A stretch of 64,000 nucleotides of DNA from Paraclostridium dentum (GCF_012922555.1 NZ_WIPK01000001.1:310001-374000), one strand, 5' to 3'. Numbered from the stretch's first letter, positions 9,144 to 18,011 are shown. Made by a program: numbers and translations. The notes: generated by a model not told the origin, from the sequence alone.

Positions 9144-9557
9144 ATGAAAAAGCAGAAATTAGGAACAGTTATGTACTCAAATGAAAATAGTGCTAAAGTT
9201 AAAATTGAACCTAGCAAAAAACGCTTAAACCTTATAAATTACCAAGGAAATAAAGATAATATAATAACGGCAAACAATTATATAGGTGCTAAGCCAGGGC
9301 AATGTGTTTGCATAGAATTTAACAACATAAAATCTTTTAAGTTAATTTATATATTGTATATACAGCCAATAATATTTGCTTTGTTAGGATTATTAATTGG
9401 ATTTTATATGGCGATAGTAATAAAACAACCTAGCTTATTATATGAAGTAACGTTTTCTTGTATTATATGTACTATAGCTATAATATATAAAGATTATTAC
9501 AAAGAAAAAAATAAAGACGAAATAAATATAAAACCTGATATAATAAAAATTTTATAA
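9144..9557 (+). CDS. Small membrane protein with RseC-like layout
   Basis: A 137-residue protein with a soluble N-terminal part (KLGTVMYSNENSAKVKIE, then GAKPGQCVCIEF near residues 50-62), two adjacent membrane segments (about 70-92 and 98-112), and a short charged tail. This order resembles the RseC/MucC family, where an N-terminal region precedes two membrane helices. The cysteine cluster usual in that family is missing apart from two cysteines in QCVCIE, so the match is weak. It is a single-gene unit with its own terminator. It could equally be an unrelated small membrane protein. Confidence 0.55.
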   Translation: MKKQKLGTVMYSNENSAKVKIEPSKKRLNLINYQGNKDNIITANNYIGAKPGQCVCIEFNNIKSFKLIYILYIQPIIFALLGLLIGFYMAIVIKQPSLLYEVTFSCIICTIAIIYKDYYKEKNKDEINIKPDIIKIL

Positions 9558-9565
9558 ATGATAGT

Positions 9566-9620
9566 AAAAAGAGATATTCCATAGTTAGTTTGGTAAAGCT
9601 ATGTGGAGGTCTCTTTTTTA
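9566..9620 (+). terminator. Terminator after the RseC-like gene
   Basis: A two-part stem, AAAAAGAGA with TCTCTTTTT outside and CCATAG with CTATGTGG inside, ends in a T run. Confidence 0.7.
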
Positions 9621-9650
9621 AATTTATTAGCATTTATTAACATGACGTAG

Positions 9651-9656
9651 TATAAT
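9651..9656 (+). promoter_or_regulatory. -10 element for the methionine aminopeptidase gene
   Basis: A perfect TATAAT lies 30 bases before the ATG. The -35 position reads TAGCAT and is weak. Confidence 0.45.
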
Positions 9657-9686
9657 TTAATATAGAATAAGTAAGGAGATGATTTA

Positions 9687-10556
9687 ATGAATTTAAATAG
9701 AAATGATGAGTGTTGGTGCAAAAGTGGCAAAAAATATAAAAAATGTCACATGGAATTTGATATGAAACTAGAAGATTTAAAAAGAGCAGGAAATGAAGTT
9801 CCAACACATGATATTATAAAAAATAAAGACCAAATAGAAAAAATAAAAGAAAGTGCAAGAATAAATAATGAAGTATTAGATTTAGTAGGGGAAAAAATTA
9901 AAGCAGGTATGACTACTGAAGATATAAATAAAATAGTACATGAGTATACAGTATCTCAAGGTGCTATTCCAGCGCCTCTAGGATATGGAGGTTTTCCAAA
10001 AAGTGTTTGTACATCTATAAACTCTGAAATTTGCCATGGGATACCTAGTGAAGATGTTGTATTAAAAGATGGAGATATAATAAATGTAGATGTATCAACT
10101 ATATATAATGGATATTTTTCAGACGCATCAAGAATGTTTATGATAGGAAATGTGAGTGAAAAAGCTAAAAAATTAGTTGAAGTTACAAAAGAATGTTTAG
10201 AAAAGGGAATTGAGGCCGTAAAGCCATGGGGACATATAGGAGATATAGGTTTTGCTATTCAACAGCATGCTGAAAAAAATGGATATTCGGTCGTTAGAGA
10301 TTTTGGAGGTCATGGGATTGGATTAAGTTTCCACGAAGACCCATTTGTATTCCATTATGGATCAAAAGGAGAAGGAATGGTATTAGCTCCTGGGATGATA
10401 TTTACTATAGAGCCTATGATAAATGAAGGCGGATATGATTTATACATAGATGCTGATAATGAGTGGACTGCATATACAGATGATGGTTCTTTATCTGCTC
10501 AGTGGGAACATATGATTTTAGTAACAGAAGATGGAGTAGAGATAATAGCGAAGTAA
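9687..10556 (+). CDS. map: Methionine aminopeptidase type I with SEC-C motif
   Basis: A 289-residue metallopeptidase that removes the N-terminal methionine from new proteins. Residues 6-22 form a SEC-C zinc motif (CWC, then CH after eight residues), a known N-terminal extension that may help ribosome or protein contact. The pita-bread catalytic domain carries the five metal ligands D135, D146, H209, E242 and E274, plus H117 in CHGIP. All are present, so the enzyme should be active. The start follows AAGGAGATG. It sits alone here and not beside secY/adk as the main map gene often does, so the genome may hold a second map. Confidence 0.92.
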   Translation: MNLNRNDECWCKSGKKYKKCHMEFDMKLEDLKRAGNEVPTHDIIKNKDQIEKIKESARINNEVLDLVGEKIKAGMTTEDINKIVHEYTVSQGAIPAPLGYGGFPKSVCTSINSEICHGIPSEDVVLKDGDIINVDVSTIYNGYFSDASRMFMIGNVSEKAKKLVEVTKECLEKGIEAVKPWGHIGDIGFAIQQHAEKNGYSVVRDFGGHGIGLSFHEDPFVFHYGSKGEGMVLAPGMIFTIEPMINEGGYDLYIDADNEWTAYTDDGSLSAQWEHMILVTEDGVEIIAK

Positions 10557-10642
10557 AGGAAAAGTAAGTAATAATTAACTAATAAAACTAATAAATCATG
10601 CATATTTATAGTATTATAAAGTTACTTTCAAAGAGGTGATTT

Positions 10643-11059
10643 ATGACAAGAGATCAAAGTAAAGTAACAAATACTACTAGTTCTAATAATGCTACTACTG
10701 CTAATAAGCAAAAGATTAAATGCAAGAACACCAAGAAAAATGTTGGTTTGTCTAGATATACATATGCAGATTATGTTATTTTATCGTCTACGATAGCCTA
10801 TGCTATAGGGGAAGAGCTAAGTGATGAAGACTTAGCACTTCTAATAGTATTTTTGAGTCAAGTGTCGGCAGATTTAGCATTGATAAGAACTAAAAGAGCT
10901 ATAGAGCTATCCCAATCTGGTGCAAATCAAGCTGAAGAATCAGATGCTTTAGATGTACTAGATGTAGAAGATACATTAGATGATATTCCAATACTGGTTA
11001 GAAATAAAACTAAAAGAAAAAATATAAAAAAAACAAAAGTAAAGAAAAAAAAGACTTAA
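10643..11059 (+). CDS. Small protein with acidic helix motif and Lys-rich tail (copy 1)
   Basis: A 138-residue protein I do not recognise with certainty. After a Thr/Asn/Lys-rich N-terminal stretch comes a helical core of about 50 residues (YVILSSTIAYAIGEELSDED, then LALLIVFLSQVSADLALIR), an acidic linker, and a very basic tail (KRKNIKKTKVKKKKT). The core resembles small clostridial DUF6774-type proteins. A clear relative is encoded at 34600-34908 with the same core and tail. Some Lys-tailed small proteins in spore formers are spore or coat proteins, which is only a guess here. The start follows AGAGGTGAT. The gene is alone, between map and a YitT-type gene. Confidence 0.6.
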   Translation: MTRDQSKVTNTTSSNNATTANKQKIKCKNTKKNVGLSRYTYADYVILSSTIAYAIGEELSDEDLALLIVFLSQVSADLALIRTKRAIELSQSGANQAEESDALDVLDVEDTLDDIPILVRNKTKRKNIKKTKVKKKKT

Positions 11060-11083
11060 TAAATTAAAATTAAGTCTTTTTTA
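11046..11083 (+). terminator. Terminator after Lys-tailed protein 1
   Basis: Stem AAGACTTAAT/AATTAAGTCTTTTTT overlaps the end of the reading frame and ends in T residues. Confidence 0.7.
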
Positions 11084-11183
11084 TATTAAATTATAGATAA
11101 AAATTAAAAAATCAGTGAATTATATTCAATAAATATATATAATTAAATAAGGGGAACTTAAAAAAATTAACAGGAGTGATATT

Positions 11184-11822
11184 TTGCGGTCAGAGTTAAA
11201 AAAAGTGGCAACTATTATGATAGGAGCTACAATATTAGCATTTGGAAGTTACAACTTTAATTACCAAAATAGTGTTACAGAAGGTGGGGTTTTAGGATTA
11301 TTATTACTAATCAAAAATGTTTTTGATATATCTCCATCTTTAACTAGTTTAGTTATTGATTTATCTTTATTTGCATTAGGAACAAAGTTTTTTGGTAAGA
11401 AATTTTTACTATACTCAATACTTTCAACATTTACATTTTCAACTATGTATAATACATTTGAGAGAATTGGATTTTTAGTACCAAACCTTGAACACAATAT
11501 GCTATTAGCAAGTATATTAGCAGGAATAGGAGTGGGAATAGGCGTAGGACTTGTTGTAAGAGGTGGTGGAGCCTCGGGTGGCGATGATGTAATAGCACTT
11601 ATAGGCAATAAATTTACACCACTGAAAGTTAATCATATATATTTGATAAGTGATGGTATAGTTTTATTTTTGTCATTAGTTTATTTAGATTTTAAACAGA
11701 TAGTATTTTCGTTAATAGCAGTTACTATAAGTGGGAAAATAATAAGTATTATATACAATGATGAAGATCAAGATGAAGATAGCGATAAAGAAGATGAACA
11801 AGAAGAAACTATATTAGTTTAG
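11184..11822 (+). CDS. YitT family membrane protein
   Basis: A 212-residue membrane protein of the YitT (DUF161) family with five to six membrane segments. The conserved stretch RGGGASGGDDVIALIGNK is near residues 125-142. Most family members end with a cytoplasmic DUF2179 domain; this one lacks it and instead has a short acidic tail (EDQDEDSDKEDEQEE). The TTG start follows AGGAGTGAT. Transport function in the family is not well established. The gene is a single unit with a strong terminator. Confidence 0.82.
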   Translation: MRSELKKVATIMIGATILAFGSYNFNYQNSVTEGGVLGLLLLIKNVFDISPSLTSLVIDLSLFALGTKFFGKKFLLYSILSTFTFSTMYNTFERIGFLVPNLEHNMLLASILAGIGVGIGVGLVVRGGGASGGDDVIALIGNKFTPLKVNHIYLISDGIVLFLSLVYLDFKQIVFSLIAVTISGKIISIIYNDEDQDEDSDKEDEQEETILV

Positions 11823-11858
11823 AAAAAATAAGCACTTATTAATAAGTGCTTATTTTTT
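11823..11858 (+). terminator. Terminator after the YitT gene
   Basis: A perfect 36-base palindrome with core AAGCACTTATT and an A/T-rich border, able to end transcription from either side. Confidence 0.85.
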
Positions 11859-11935
11859 GCTATTTAGGGTATATTTAAGTGTGGGCATAATATTAAATGC
11901 AAAATATGACAATTCAAAAGAACGGGGGAAAAATA

Positions 11936-13933
11936 TTGAAGAAATTTAAATTAATAACTGTAAGTTTAATAATAATGTTAGGTACAATGTTTATTGTGGG
12001 GTGTAGTTCAAAATCAAAAATTGAAAGTGCAATGGATGAGTATAATAAATCTTGGCAAAATCAAGATTTTGAAAAAATGTATACTATGCTTTCAGAAAAA
12101 TCTCAAAAAAATATAAGTAAAGAGGATTTTGTACAAACATATACAGATATATATACTCGTATAAAAGCTAAAAATATTAAAATTTCTAAATCAGATCAAG
12201 AATTAGAAGAAGGCAAAGATACTTACTTAAATGTTAGTATGGATACGCTTGGTGGGAAGATAGACTCATCAAAGGTTAAAATAGATATGATTAAGGAAGG
12301 TAAAGGATATAAAGTTAATTGGGACTATGGATTAATACTTCCGGATTTTAAAAAAGAGGACAAGGTAGGAATAGACACTGATTCTTACAAAGGAAAAAGA
12401 GGTAGTATCTATGATAGAAATGGCAATTTAATTGCAGGAGAAGGACAGCTAAAACAAGTACAATTAGATTTGAAAAAATTTAAAGATGGAAGTGAAAGTA
12501 ACAAAATTACTGATATGGCTAATATCTTAGATATAAGTCCTAGTTACATTGAAAATAAAATAAATTCAAGTACAAACCCAGATCATGCTGTAGATATAGT
12601 AAGTTTATTAGAATCAGATAATGAAAAAATAGAAAAGTTAGTTCAAATACCTGGAGTTCAAATAACAACAACTAAAAATGCTAGAGTGTATAATGGAGGA
12701 GAAGCAATAGGTAGTTTAATTGGGTATACTGGAAATATTACTCAAGAACAATTAAAAGAAAAGAAGAATAAAGGTTATAACGAAAATAGTAAAATAGGTA
12801 TAGGTGGAATAGAAGAAGTATATGAAGATAAGTTAAGAGCAGAAGATGGGGGCTGTGTATACATATTAACTCCTGATGGTCAAAAGGAAGTTTTAGTTGA
12901 GAAGAAGGCAAAAAATGGAGAAGATGTAAAACTATCTATAGATCTTGATTTGCAAAAAAAGGTTTATGATGAAATGAAAGATGACAAAGGAGCAAGTGTA
13001 GCTACAAATCCAAAAACTGGTGAAGTTTTAGCAATGGTAAGTTCGCCTTCATTTGATCCAAATAGCTATATGACATACATAACAAAGAGTGAAAAGGCAA
13101 AATGGGAAGCTGATAATAATGCTCAATTACAGAGAAGATTTAAAACTGCATATTCACCTGGATCAACAATGAAGTTAGTAACTGCTACTATAGGTCTTGA
13201 AGATAAAAAAATAGACCCAGATGAAGCTGTTGATATTAAAGGTAAGACTTGGGAAGAATATGATGTTACTAGAGTTACAGATCCAGGAAAGCCTGTAAAT
13301 TTAAAAGACGCAACAGTTTATTCTGATAATATATACTTTGCAAAAGCTGCACTTAATATAGGTGGAAAAGATTTTGTCAATGGAGCTAAAAATTTTGGAA
13401 TTGGAGAAGATATCAAATTTGGGTACCCTATAGAGAAATCACAAATATCTAATAATGGAAAACTAGATAACAAATCATTATTGGCTGCAACTGGATATGG
13501 ACAGGGAGAAGTTTTAACAACTCCTTTAAATATGACTATGATATACTCAAGTTTAGGAAATGATGGTAAAATAATGATGCCAAAGCTAGATATAACAAAA
13601 TCATCAGAGCCTAAGGTGTATAAACAAGCTATAAAAACAGAATATGTAGATAGACTTAAAGACTGTTTTTCAGCTGTAATAAATGACCCTAAAGGAACTG
13701 GTCACTCAGCTAAAATTGAGGGCATAAATATAGCTGGTAAAACAGGTACAGCTGAATTAAAAAAAGATAAGGATGATACAAACGCAAATGAAAATGGATG
13801 GTTTGCAGGTGTAGATACAGATGAAGGAAAACTTTCTATATCTATGATTATAGAAAATGTTAAAGGAAGAGGTGGTAGTGAAATACCTACTGTAAAAGTA
13901 AAAAATATTATGGAGTATTATCTAAAAAAATAA
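11936..13933 (+). CDS. Class B penicillin-binding lipoprotein (MecA/PBP2-type)
   Basis: A 665-residue DD-transpeptidase for peptidoglycan cross-linking. A lipoprotein signal ends in IVGC (C23). An NTF2-like MecA_N domain spans about residues 28-140, a dimerisation domain about 150-340, and the transpeptidase domain the rest. The active-site motifs are all present: STMK (S410, K413), SDN at 463-465 and KTG at 602-604. The start is the TTG at 11936 behind AACGGGGG; an upstream ATG at 11897 would add residues with no ribosome binding site. MecA_N domains are found in low-affinity PBPs of Firmicutes, so reduced beta-lactam affinity is possible but cannot be read from the sequence. It appears monocistronic or linked only to the small gene behind it. 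Confidence 0.9.
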   Translation: MKKFKLITVSLIIMLGTMFIVGCSSKSKIESAMDEYNKSWQNQDFEKMYTMLSEKSQKNISKEDFVQTYTDIYTRIKAKNIKISKSDQELEEGKDTYLNVSMDTLGGKIDSSKVKIDMIKEGKGYKVNWDYGLILPDFKKEDKVGIDTDSYKGKRGSIYDRNGNLIAGEGQLKQVQLDLKKFKDGSESNKITDMANILDISPSYIENKINSSTNPDHAVDIVSLLESDNEKIEKLVQIPGVQITTTKNARVYNGGEAIGSLIGYTGNITQEQLKEKKNKGYNENSKIGIGGIEEVYEDKLRAEDGGCVYILTPDGQKEVLVEKKAKNGEDVKLSIDLDLQKKVYDEMKDDKGASVATNPKTGEVLAMVSSPSFDPNSYMTYITKSEKAKWEADNNAQLQRRFKTAYSPGSTMKLVTATIGLEDKKIDPDEAVDIKGKTWEEYDVTRVTDPGKPVNLKDATVYSDNIYFAKAALNIGGKDFVNGAKNFGIGEDIKFGYPIEKSQISNNGKLDNKSLLAATGYGQGEVLTTPLNMTMIYSSLGNDGKIMMPKLDITKSSEPKVYKQAIKTEYVDRLKDCFSAVINDPKGTGHSAKIEGINIAGKTGTAELKKDKDDTNANENGWFAGVDTDEGKLSISMIIENVKGRGGSEIPTVKVKNIMEYYLKK

Positions 13934-14022
13934 AATTAAAATAAAATAATCTATTTCTAGTGTAACTAGTGTATATAAAAACATATATATAAATATACAC
14001 TACTTTCATAGGGGGAATAGAT

Positions 14023-14229
14023 TTGAGAAGAAGATATGAAAGAATGCAAATTATATGCAAAGATTTATCAGAAGAAGCTTTTAAATCTTATGCTGGTAAA
14101 AAAGACTATAAACGAGCTATTCACTGTTATACAGTATTAGCTACGAGTATGGGTGTACCAGCAGATATTGCTAGCTTTGCAAATAACATGTTAGCTAGAT
14201 TGAATAAAAAAATAGAAGAAAATATTTAA
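14023..14229 (+). CDS. Hypothetical 68-residue protein
   Basis: A small, mostly helical protein of unknown function (for example YAGKKDYKRAIHCYTVLATS near residues 23-42, which looks like one TPR-style helix pair). The TTG start follows GGGGGAAT at good spacing, and a terminator directly follows, so it is likely a real gene. It lies 89 bases after the penicillin-binding protein gene and may be transcribed with it or from its own AT-rich promoter region. Confidence 0.6.
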   Translation: MRRRYERMQIICKDLSEEAFKSYAGKKDYKRAIHCYTVLATSMGVPADIASFANNMLARLNKKIEENI

Positions 14230-14266
14230 AAAAAGATTGCTTGATAAAAATCAAGCAATCTTTTTT
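14228..14266 (+). terminator. Terminator before gap
   Basis: Stem AAGATTGCTTGA/TCAAGCAATCTT with a six-base loop, flanked by A and T runs. Confidence 0.85.
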
Positions 14267-14289
14267 AGTTGGTTTTTTTAGTAAAAGTG

Positions 14290-14318
14290 TTGACCTAAAT
14301 AAAATAAAGTGTTATATA
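14290..14318 (+). promoter_or_regulatory. Promoter of the GAPDH gene
   Basis: TTGACC at 14290-14295 and TATATA at 14313-14318 are separated by 17 bp, a good housekeeping promoter. It leaves a leader of about 80 bases without an obvious structure. Confidence 0.65.
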
Positions 14319-14406
14319 TATAAGTGAGAAAAGTTAAAAACGTTACACTAAATAAACAAATAAAACATACTATAAATTAATATAAAAAAACTGGGAGGAC
14401 TTTATT

Positions 14407-15444
14407 ATGAAGACAAGAGTTGCAATAAATGGATTTGGAAGAATTGGAAGAATGGTTTTAAGAATAGTTGAGGAAAACGGTTTGGATGGGTTTGAAATAG
14501 TAGCTATAAATGCAAGAAGTGATGCTAAAACTTTAGCACATTTATTTACTTATGACTCTTCTTACGGAATATTTAGAGGAAAAGTAGAAACAGATGAAAA
14601 AGAAAATATAATTATAAATGGAAGAAAAATAAAAGTATTAAAAGAAAACGATCCTGAAAACTTACCATGGAAAGAATTAGGAGTAGATATAGTTATAGAG
14701 TCAACTGGGAAATTTACTAAAAAAGAGGATGCACAAAAGCATATAAATGCAGGAGCTAAAAAAGTAATAATTACTGCTCCAGGAAAAAATGAAGACAAGA
14801 CTATAGTAATAGGTGTAAATGAAAATGAGTATGACAATAGCATACATCATATAATATCTAATGCTTCTTGTACTACAAACTGTATAGCTCCAGTAGTAAA
14901 AGTTTTAGATGCAGAGTTTGGAATAAACAAAGGGTTAATGACCACTATTCATGCTTATACTAATGATCAACAAATATTAGATAAAACACATAAAGATCTT
15001 AGAAGAGCAAGAAGCGCAGGTGTTTCTATGATACCAACAACAACAGGTGCAGCTAAAGCTGTAGCAAAAGTATTACCAGATTTAGAAGGTAAATTAAATG
15101 GATTTGCAGTAAGGGTTCCAAGTCCTAGTGTTTCTATGGTAGATTTAGTTTGTGAATTTAGTAGAGATGTAACAGTTGAAGAAGTAAACAGAGCTTTAGA
15201 AAATGCTGCTAAGAAGGAATTAACTGGAGTATTAGGTTATTCAGACTTACCACTGGTATCTGTAGATTATAAACAAACTTCAGAGTCATCAATAGTAGAT
15301 GGACTATCAACTATGGTTAATGATGGAAATCTAGTTAAAGTAGTAGCATGGTATGATAATGAATGGGGATACTCATGCAGAACTGTAGATCTAGTAGCAT
15401 ATGTTGCAAAAGAGCTTTTAGTAGCTAGCAAAGTTAGTGCATAG
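14407..15444 (+). CDS. gap: Glyceraldehyde-3-phosphate dehydrogenase, NADP-type residues
   Basis: A 345-residue phosphorylating GAPDH interconverting glyceraldehyde 3-phosphate and 1,3-bisphosphoglycerate. The N-terminal Rossmann motif is NGFGRIGR and the catalytic cysteine is C155 in SNASCTTNC. At the end of the second beta strand the sequence is INARSD (N35-A36-R37-S38), whereas NAD-specific glycolytic enzymes have NDL with an aspartate. Loss of that aspartate and gain of an arginine favours NADP(H), as in GapB-type enzymes. The gene is alone, not joined to pgk-tpi-eno, which also fits a second, GapB-like enzyme. Strong ribosome binding site (GGGAGGAC) and promoter. Coenzyme choice is inferred from these residues. 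Confidence 0.9.
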   Translation: MKTRVAINGFGRIGRMVLRIVEENGLDGFEIVAINARSDAKTLAHLFTYDSSYGIFRGKVETDEKENIIINGRKIKVLKENDPENLPWKELGVDIVIESTGKFTKKEDAQKHINAGAKKVIITAPGKNEDKTIVIGVNENEYDNSIHHIISNASCTTNCIAPVVKVLDAEFGINKGLMTTIHAYTNDQQILDKTHKDLRRARSAGVSMIPTTTGAAKAVAKVLPDLEGKLNGFAVRVPSPSVSMVDLVCEFSRDVTVEEVNRALENAAKKELTGVLGYSDLPLVSVDYKQTSESSIVDGLSTMVNDGNLVKVVAWYDNEWGYSCRTVDLVAYVAKELLVASKVSA

Positions 15445-15452
15445 CTAAAATG

Positions 15453-15483
15453 AGCTTACAGAAGTTTTCTGTAAGCTTTTTTT
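15453..15483 (+). terminator. Terminator after gap
   Basis: Stem AGCTTACAGAA/TTCTGTAAGCT with a GTT loop and seven T. Confidence 0.9.
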
Positions 15484-15612
15484 ATGTTTAAACAAAGTAA
15501 ATTGTTATCTTTCAGAGTTTTACTTAATCTAAATTTATGAATAAATGAAATTTATAACCTAAATAATAGCATAAAATATTTTTAAATAGTTTTAAAAATG
15601 TACATTATAGTA

Positions 15613-15665
15613 TATAATTTTAATAAGAAATATCATATTAGAGGGCTACTTAATAAGGTAGTCCT
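15613..15665 (+). promoter_or_regulatory. Promoter and leader hairpin of the Big2-domain gene
   Basis: A TATAAT at 15613-15618 would start transcription near 15625. About 17 bases into the leader, AGGGCTAC and GTAGTCCT form an 8-bp stem (one G-U pair) with an 8-base loop, followed by TTTAATTT. The hairpin lies between promoter and ribosome binding site, so it could attenuate or just shape the leader. Confidence 0.45.
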
Positions 15666-15689
15666 TTAATTTAATAAGGAAGTGGATTA

Positions 15690-17282
15690 ATGAATTTTTG
15701 GAGGGAGAAAAAAAATAAATTTTATTTTTGTAGTATAGTTATTATAGCTATACTCATAGGCCAGTATTTTCTTTTCAAATATGGAATAGTAAGTCCACTA
15801 GTAAAAGGTGTAGAACTGCGGATAACTAAAGGTGAATATATTCAGAATATAGATGAATATGTAATAAAATTAGGCGATTCTATAAAAGTAAATAGTGGAG
15901 AATATATTGTTATACCACCATATGCATCAAAGCCTAATATTGGGTATAAAGCATCTGATTCCGATATTTTATCAATAAAAGGTGATACAATAACTGGTAT
16001 AAAAGAAGGATACTCGGCAATTATGATTATGAAAGATAGTAGAGCTATAAGAAAAGCTACTATAAGGGTAGTAAACCCAAAAGTAGAAAATCTAGATGTA
16101 TCTATAAATCAGTTAAAATATGTAGGAGATACTTCTCCTATAGATGTAAATGTAGACGTTGACTTTAAATTTAATGATAAAGATCAGTATACATATGAAA
16201 TCTCTGATAAAAAAGTTTTAAAAATTGAAAATAACAAAGTTAAAGCTATTGGAGTTGGAAGTTCTACATTGAAAATAAAAGCTGGAGATAAAACTAAAGA
16301 GTACAAATTCAACATACAAGCTAAGGTTTCTAATTTATACAGTAACAATAATATAAATGTTCATATAAATGAAGAAAAAAGCTTAGGTGTAAAAGTAGAA
16401 ACATACCCTAAAAATTTAGAACATCCTAAGGTTAATTATGAAATTGTTGGATTTAAGTTACCAATATCAACTGCAATTGAGGTTTCAAGTGATGGAGTTG
16501 TAACAGGACTTAGAGAAGGTACTGAGAAGGTAAAAGTTACTTGTGGTGGAAAAAGTAAAATTATAACTGTAAACGTCTTAAAAGAAAATACAGAATCTAA
16601 AAAAATTAAAAACTTAGAAGCTAGTTCTATAATAAATGGAGATAATTTAGAAATAAATCTTTCATGGGATTATTTAGATGATGTTCCAGAGTATGAAATA
16701 TATCTTAAAAATAATTCTAAAGGAGAAAAAGATTTCAGCTTAATTAAATCAATAAAAGTAGAAAAAGATGAATTAGATAAAAATAAGAAGGTAAAAGCTT
16801 CTATTAGTATAGACTTAAAAGGCATAGATAAACCAGATATAGATTTATATGTTGTAGGTAAATCTGATGGAGTATATACTCAACGAAGTGATACAATAAA
16901 TATTAAAAAAGAACATCCAAGTGAAGAAAATATTCAAGATTACAAAGTTGAAAATTTAGAAGGAACTATTTCTGATGATGGTAATATAAATCTTTCATGG
17001 GATAAGTTAGAAAACTTTGATTGTACATATAGTATATATGTACGAAATAATATAACTTCACCAAATGGAGGGTTTGAGTTATATCAACATGGAGTAAGTG
17101 AGAATAATATAACTATTCCAGTCAATTTATTAGAAGATATAAATATGGATGTATATATTGTTGCAAATTCATCCCAAGGATCTAGTAAAAGCAGTGATGT
17201 TTTAAATTTAGAAAAAAAGAAAACTGAAATTGAAGTTGAAAAGCCAATTTTACAAATAAAAAATCCTGAGAGTACATTTTAA
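15690..17282 (+). CDS. Membrane-anchored protein with Ig-like (Big2) and Fn3-like domains
   Basis: A 530-residue protein with an N-terminal membrane anchor (about residues 12-30). The rest is outside the cell and beta-rich. Residues about 35-300 hold Ig-like units of the Big2 type, seen in repeats of the pattern VxGIKEGxSxIMI, VKAIGVGSSTLKIKAG and VVTGLREGTEKVKVTCGG. Two fibronectin-III-like units follow (about 310-410 and 425-515), each beginning with INLSWD or INLSWDY. Such stacked domains act as surface spacers or adhesins; no catalytic domain and no sortase signal are visible. The start follows AAGGAAGTGG. The stop codon lies inside a bidirectional terminator shared with the next, convergent gene. 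Confidence 0.75.
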   Translation: MNFWREKKNKFYFCSIVIIAILIGQYFLFKYGIVSPLVKGVELRITKGEYIQNIDEYVIKLGDSIKVNSGEYIVIPPYASKPNIGYKASDSDILSIKGDTITGIKEGYSAIMIMKDSRAIRKATIRVVNPKVENLDVSINQLKYVGDTSPIDVNVDVDFKFNDKDQYTYEISDKKVLKIENNKVKAIGVGSSTLKIKAGDKTKEYKFNIQAKVSNLYSNNNINVHINEEKSLGVKVETYPKNLEHPKVNYEIVGFKLPISTAIEVSSDGVVTGLREGTEKVKVTCGGKSKIITVNVLKENTESKKIKNLEASSIINGDNLEINLSWDYLDDVPEYEIYLKNNSKGEKDFSLIKSIKVEKDELDKNKKVKASISIDLKGIDKPDIDLYVVGKSDGVYTQRSDTINIKKEHPSEENIQDYKVENLEGTISDDGNINLSWDKLENFDCTYSIYVRNNITSPNGGFELYQHGVSENNITIPVNLLEDINMDVYIVANSSQGSSKSSDVLNLEKKKTEIEVEKPILQIKNPESTF

Positions 17283-17302
17283 AATGTATTCTCAGGATTT
17301 TT
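17261..17302. terminator. Bidirectional terminator between convergent genes
   Basis: Bases 17261-17280 pair with 17281-17300 over 20 bp with a single G-U pair and A/T-rich flanks on both sides. The last codons of the Big2 gene are part of the stem. Confidence 0.85.
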
Positions 17303-17303
17303 A

Positions 17304-18011
17304 TTATCTTATTTTTTCTAAGTATCCACTTGGATGGAAGTAGTAGATACTAGATGTATTTTTATCTACAAAATATCCTAAATCAGTATCTACATTAGGT
17401 AAAAATACATATCCAGAAAGACCTTTATCCTTTAAAACAGGGAATGTATTTTCATCACCTTGATAAGCATAAACTAAATTTGGATTCATATTTAATAGTA
17501 AATTTAAAGCATCATCTTTGCTTAAAGTTTTTGCTACGTTAGTGTTTTCGTTTTTGTTAACTTCATCAGATTTATTATTTTCAACATCTTTATTAGAATC
17601 ATCAGGTTTAACAACGTCTTGATCTTTGTTAGCTTCAGTATTACTAGAAGCATTATTTTTTACAACATCATCTTTTTTATTAGTTTCATTAGATTTAGAA
17701 ACTTCTTTCTTACTTGAATCTACTGTATTAGAAACTTCTTTTTTAGATTCTAAATCAGAGTTTTTGTTGTTAGTAGAAGTACTAACTTCTTTAGCTGTGA
17801 TATCTTTATTAGAATCACTATTATCTATATCAGATACAGTATTAGTTTCTAATGTTTTATTATTTCTATTTTCTTCGACGACTGGCTTTTCAGCCTTTGT
17901 GACTTCGTTACTAGGTTTTGAATCATTATTTGCAAATGAAGATTTTAAAATTGGATTAGTAACAAATAATACACTACAGAAAACGAATAAAACAATAACT
18001 AATTTTTTCAT
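17304..18011 (-). CDS. Exported low-complexity protein with a C-terminal conserved module
   Basis: A 235-residue protein with an N-terminal signal or anchor (KKLVIVLFVFCSVLFVTNPI) and about 130 residues rich in Asn, Ser, Lys, Asp and Glu, typical of a flexible spacer at the cell surface. The last 70 residues look folded (DALNLLLNMNPNLVYAYQGD, later GYFVDKNTSSIYYFHPSGYL), but I do not recognise the domain. The start is the ATG at 18011 behind AAGAGGTAATG; the upstream TTG overlaps that site. The promoter has a clear TATAAT but phased GTAAC repeats in place of a -35 box, which suggests activation by a response regulator. Confidence 0.65.
   Translation of the reverse strand: MKKLVIVLFVFCSVLFVTNPILKSSFANNDSKPSNEVTKAEKPVVEENRNNKTLETNTVSDIDNSDSNKDITAKEVSTSTNNKNSDLESKKEVSNTVDSSKKEVSKSNETNKKDDVVKNNASSNTEANKDQDVVKPDDSNKDVENNKSDEVNKNENTNVAKTLSKDDALNLLLNMNPNLVYAYQGDENTFPVLKDKGLSGYVFLPNVDTDLGYFVDKNTSSIYYFHPSGYLEKIR

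Noticed and set aside
10557-10642. Sporulation sigma-factor promoter before Lys-tailed protein 1
   Set aside because: A GCATATT resembling a sigma-E -35 is present, but no matching -10 lies at proper distance.
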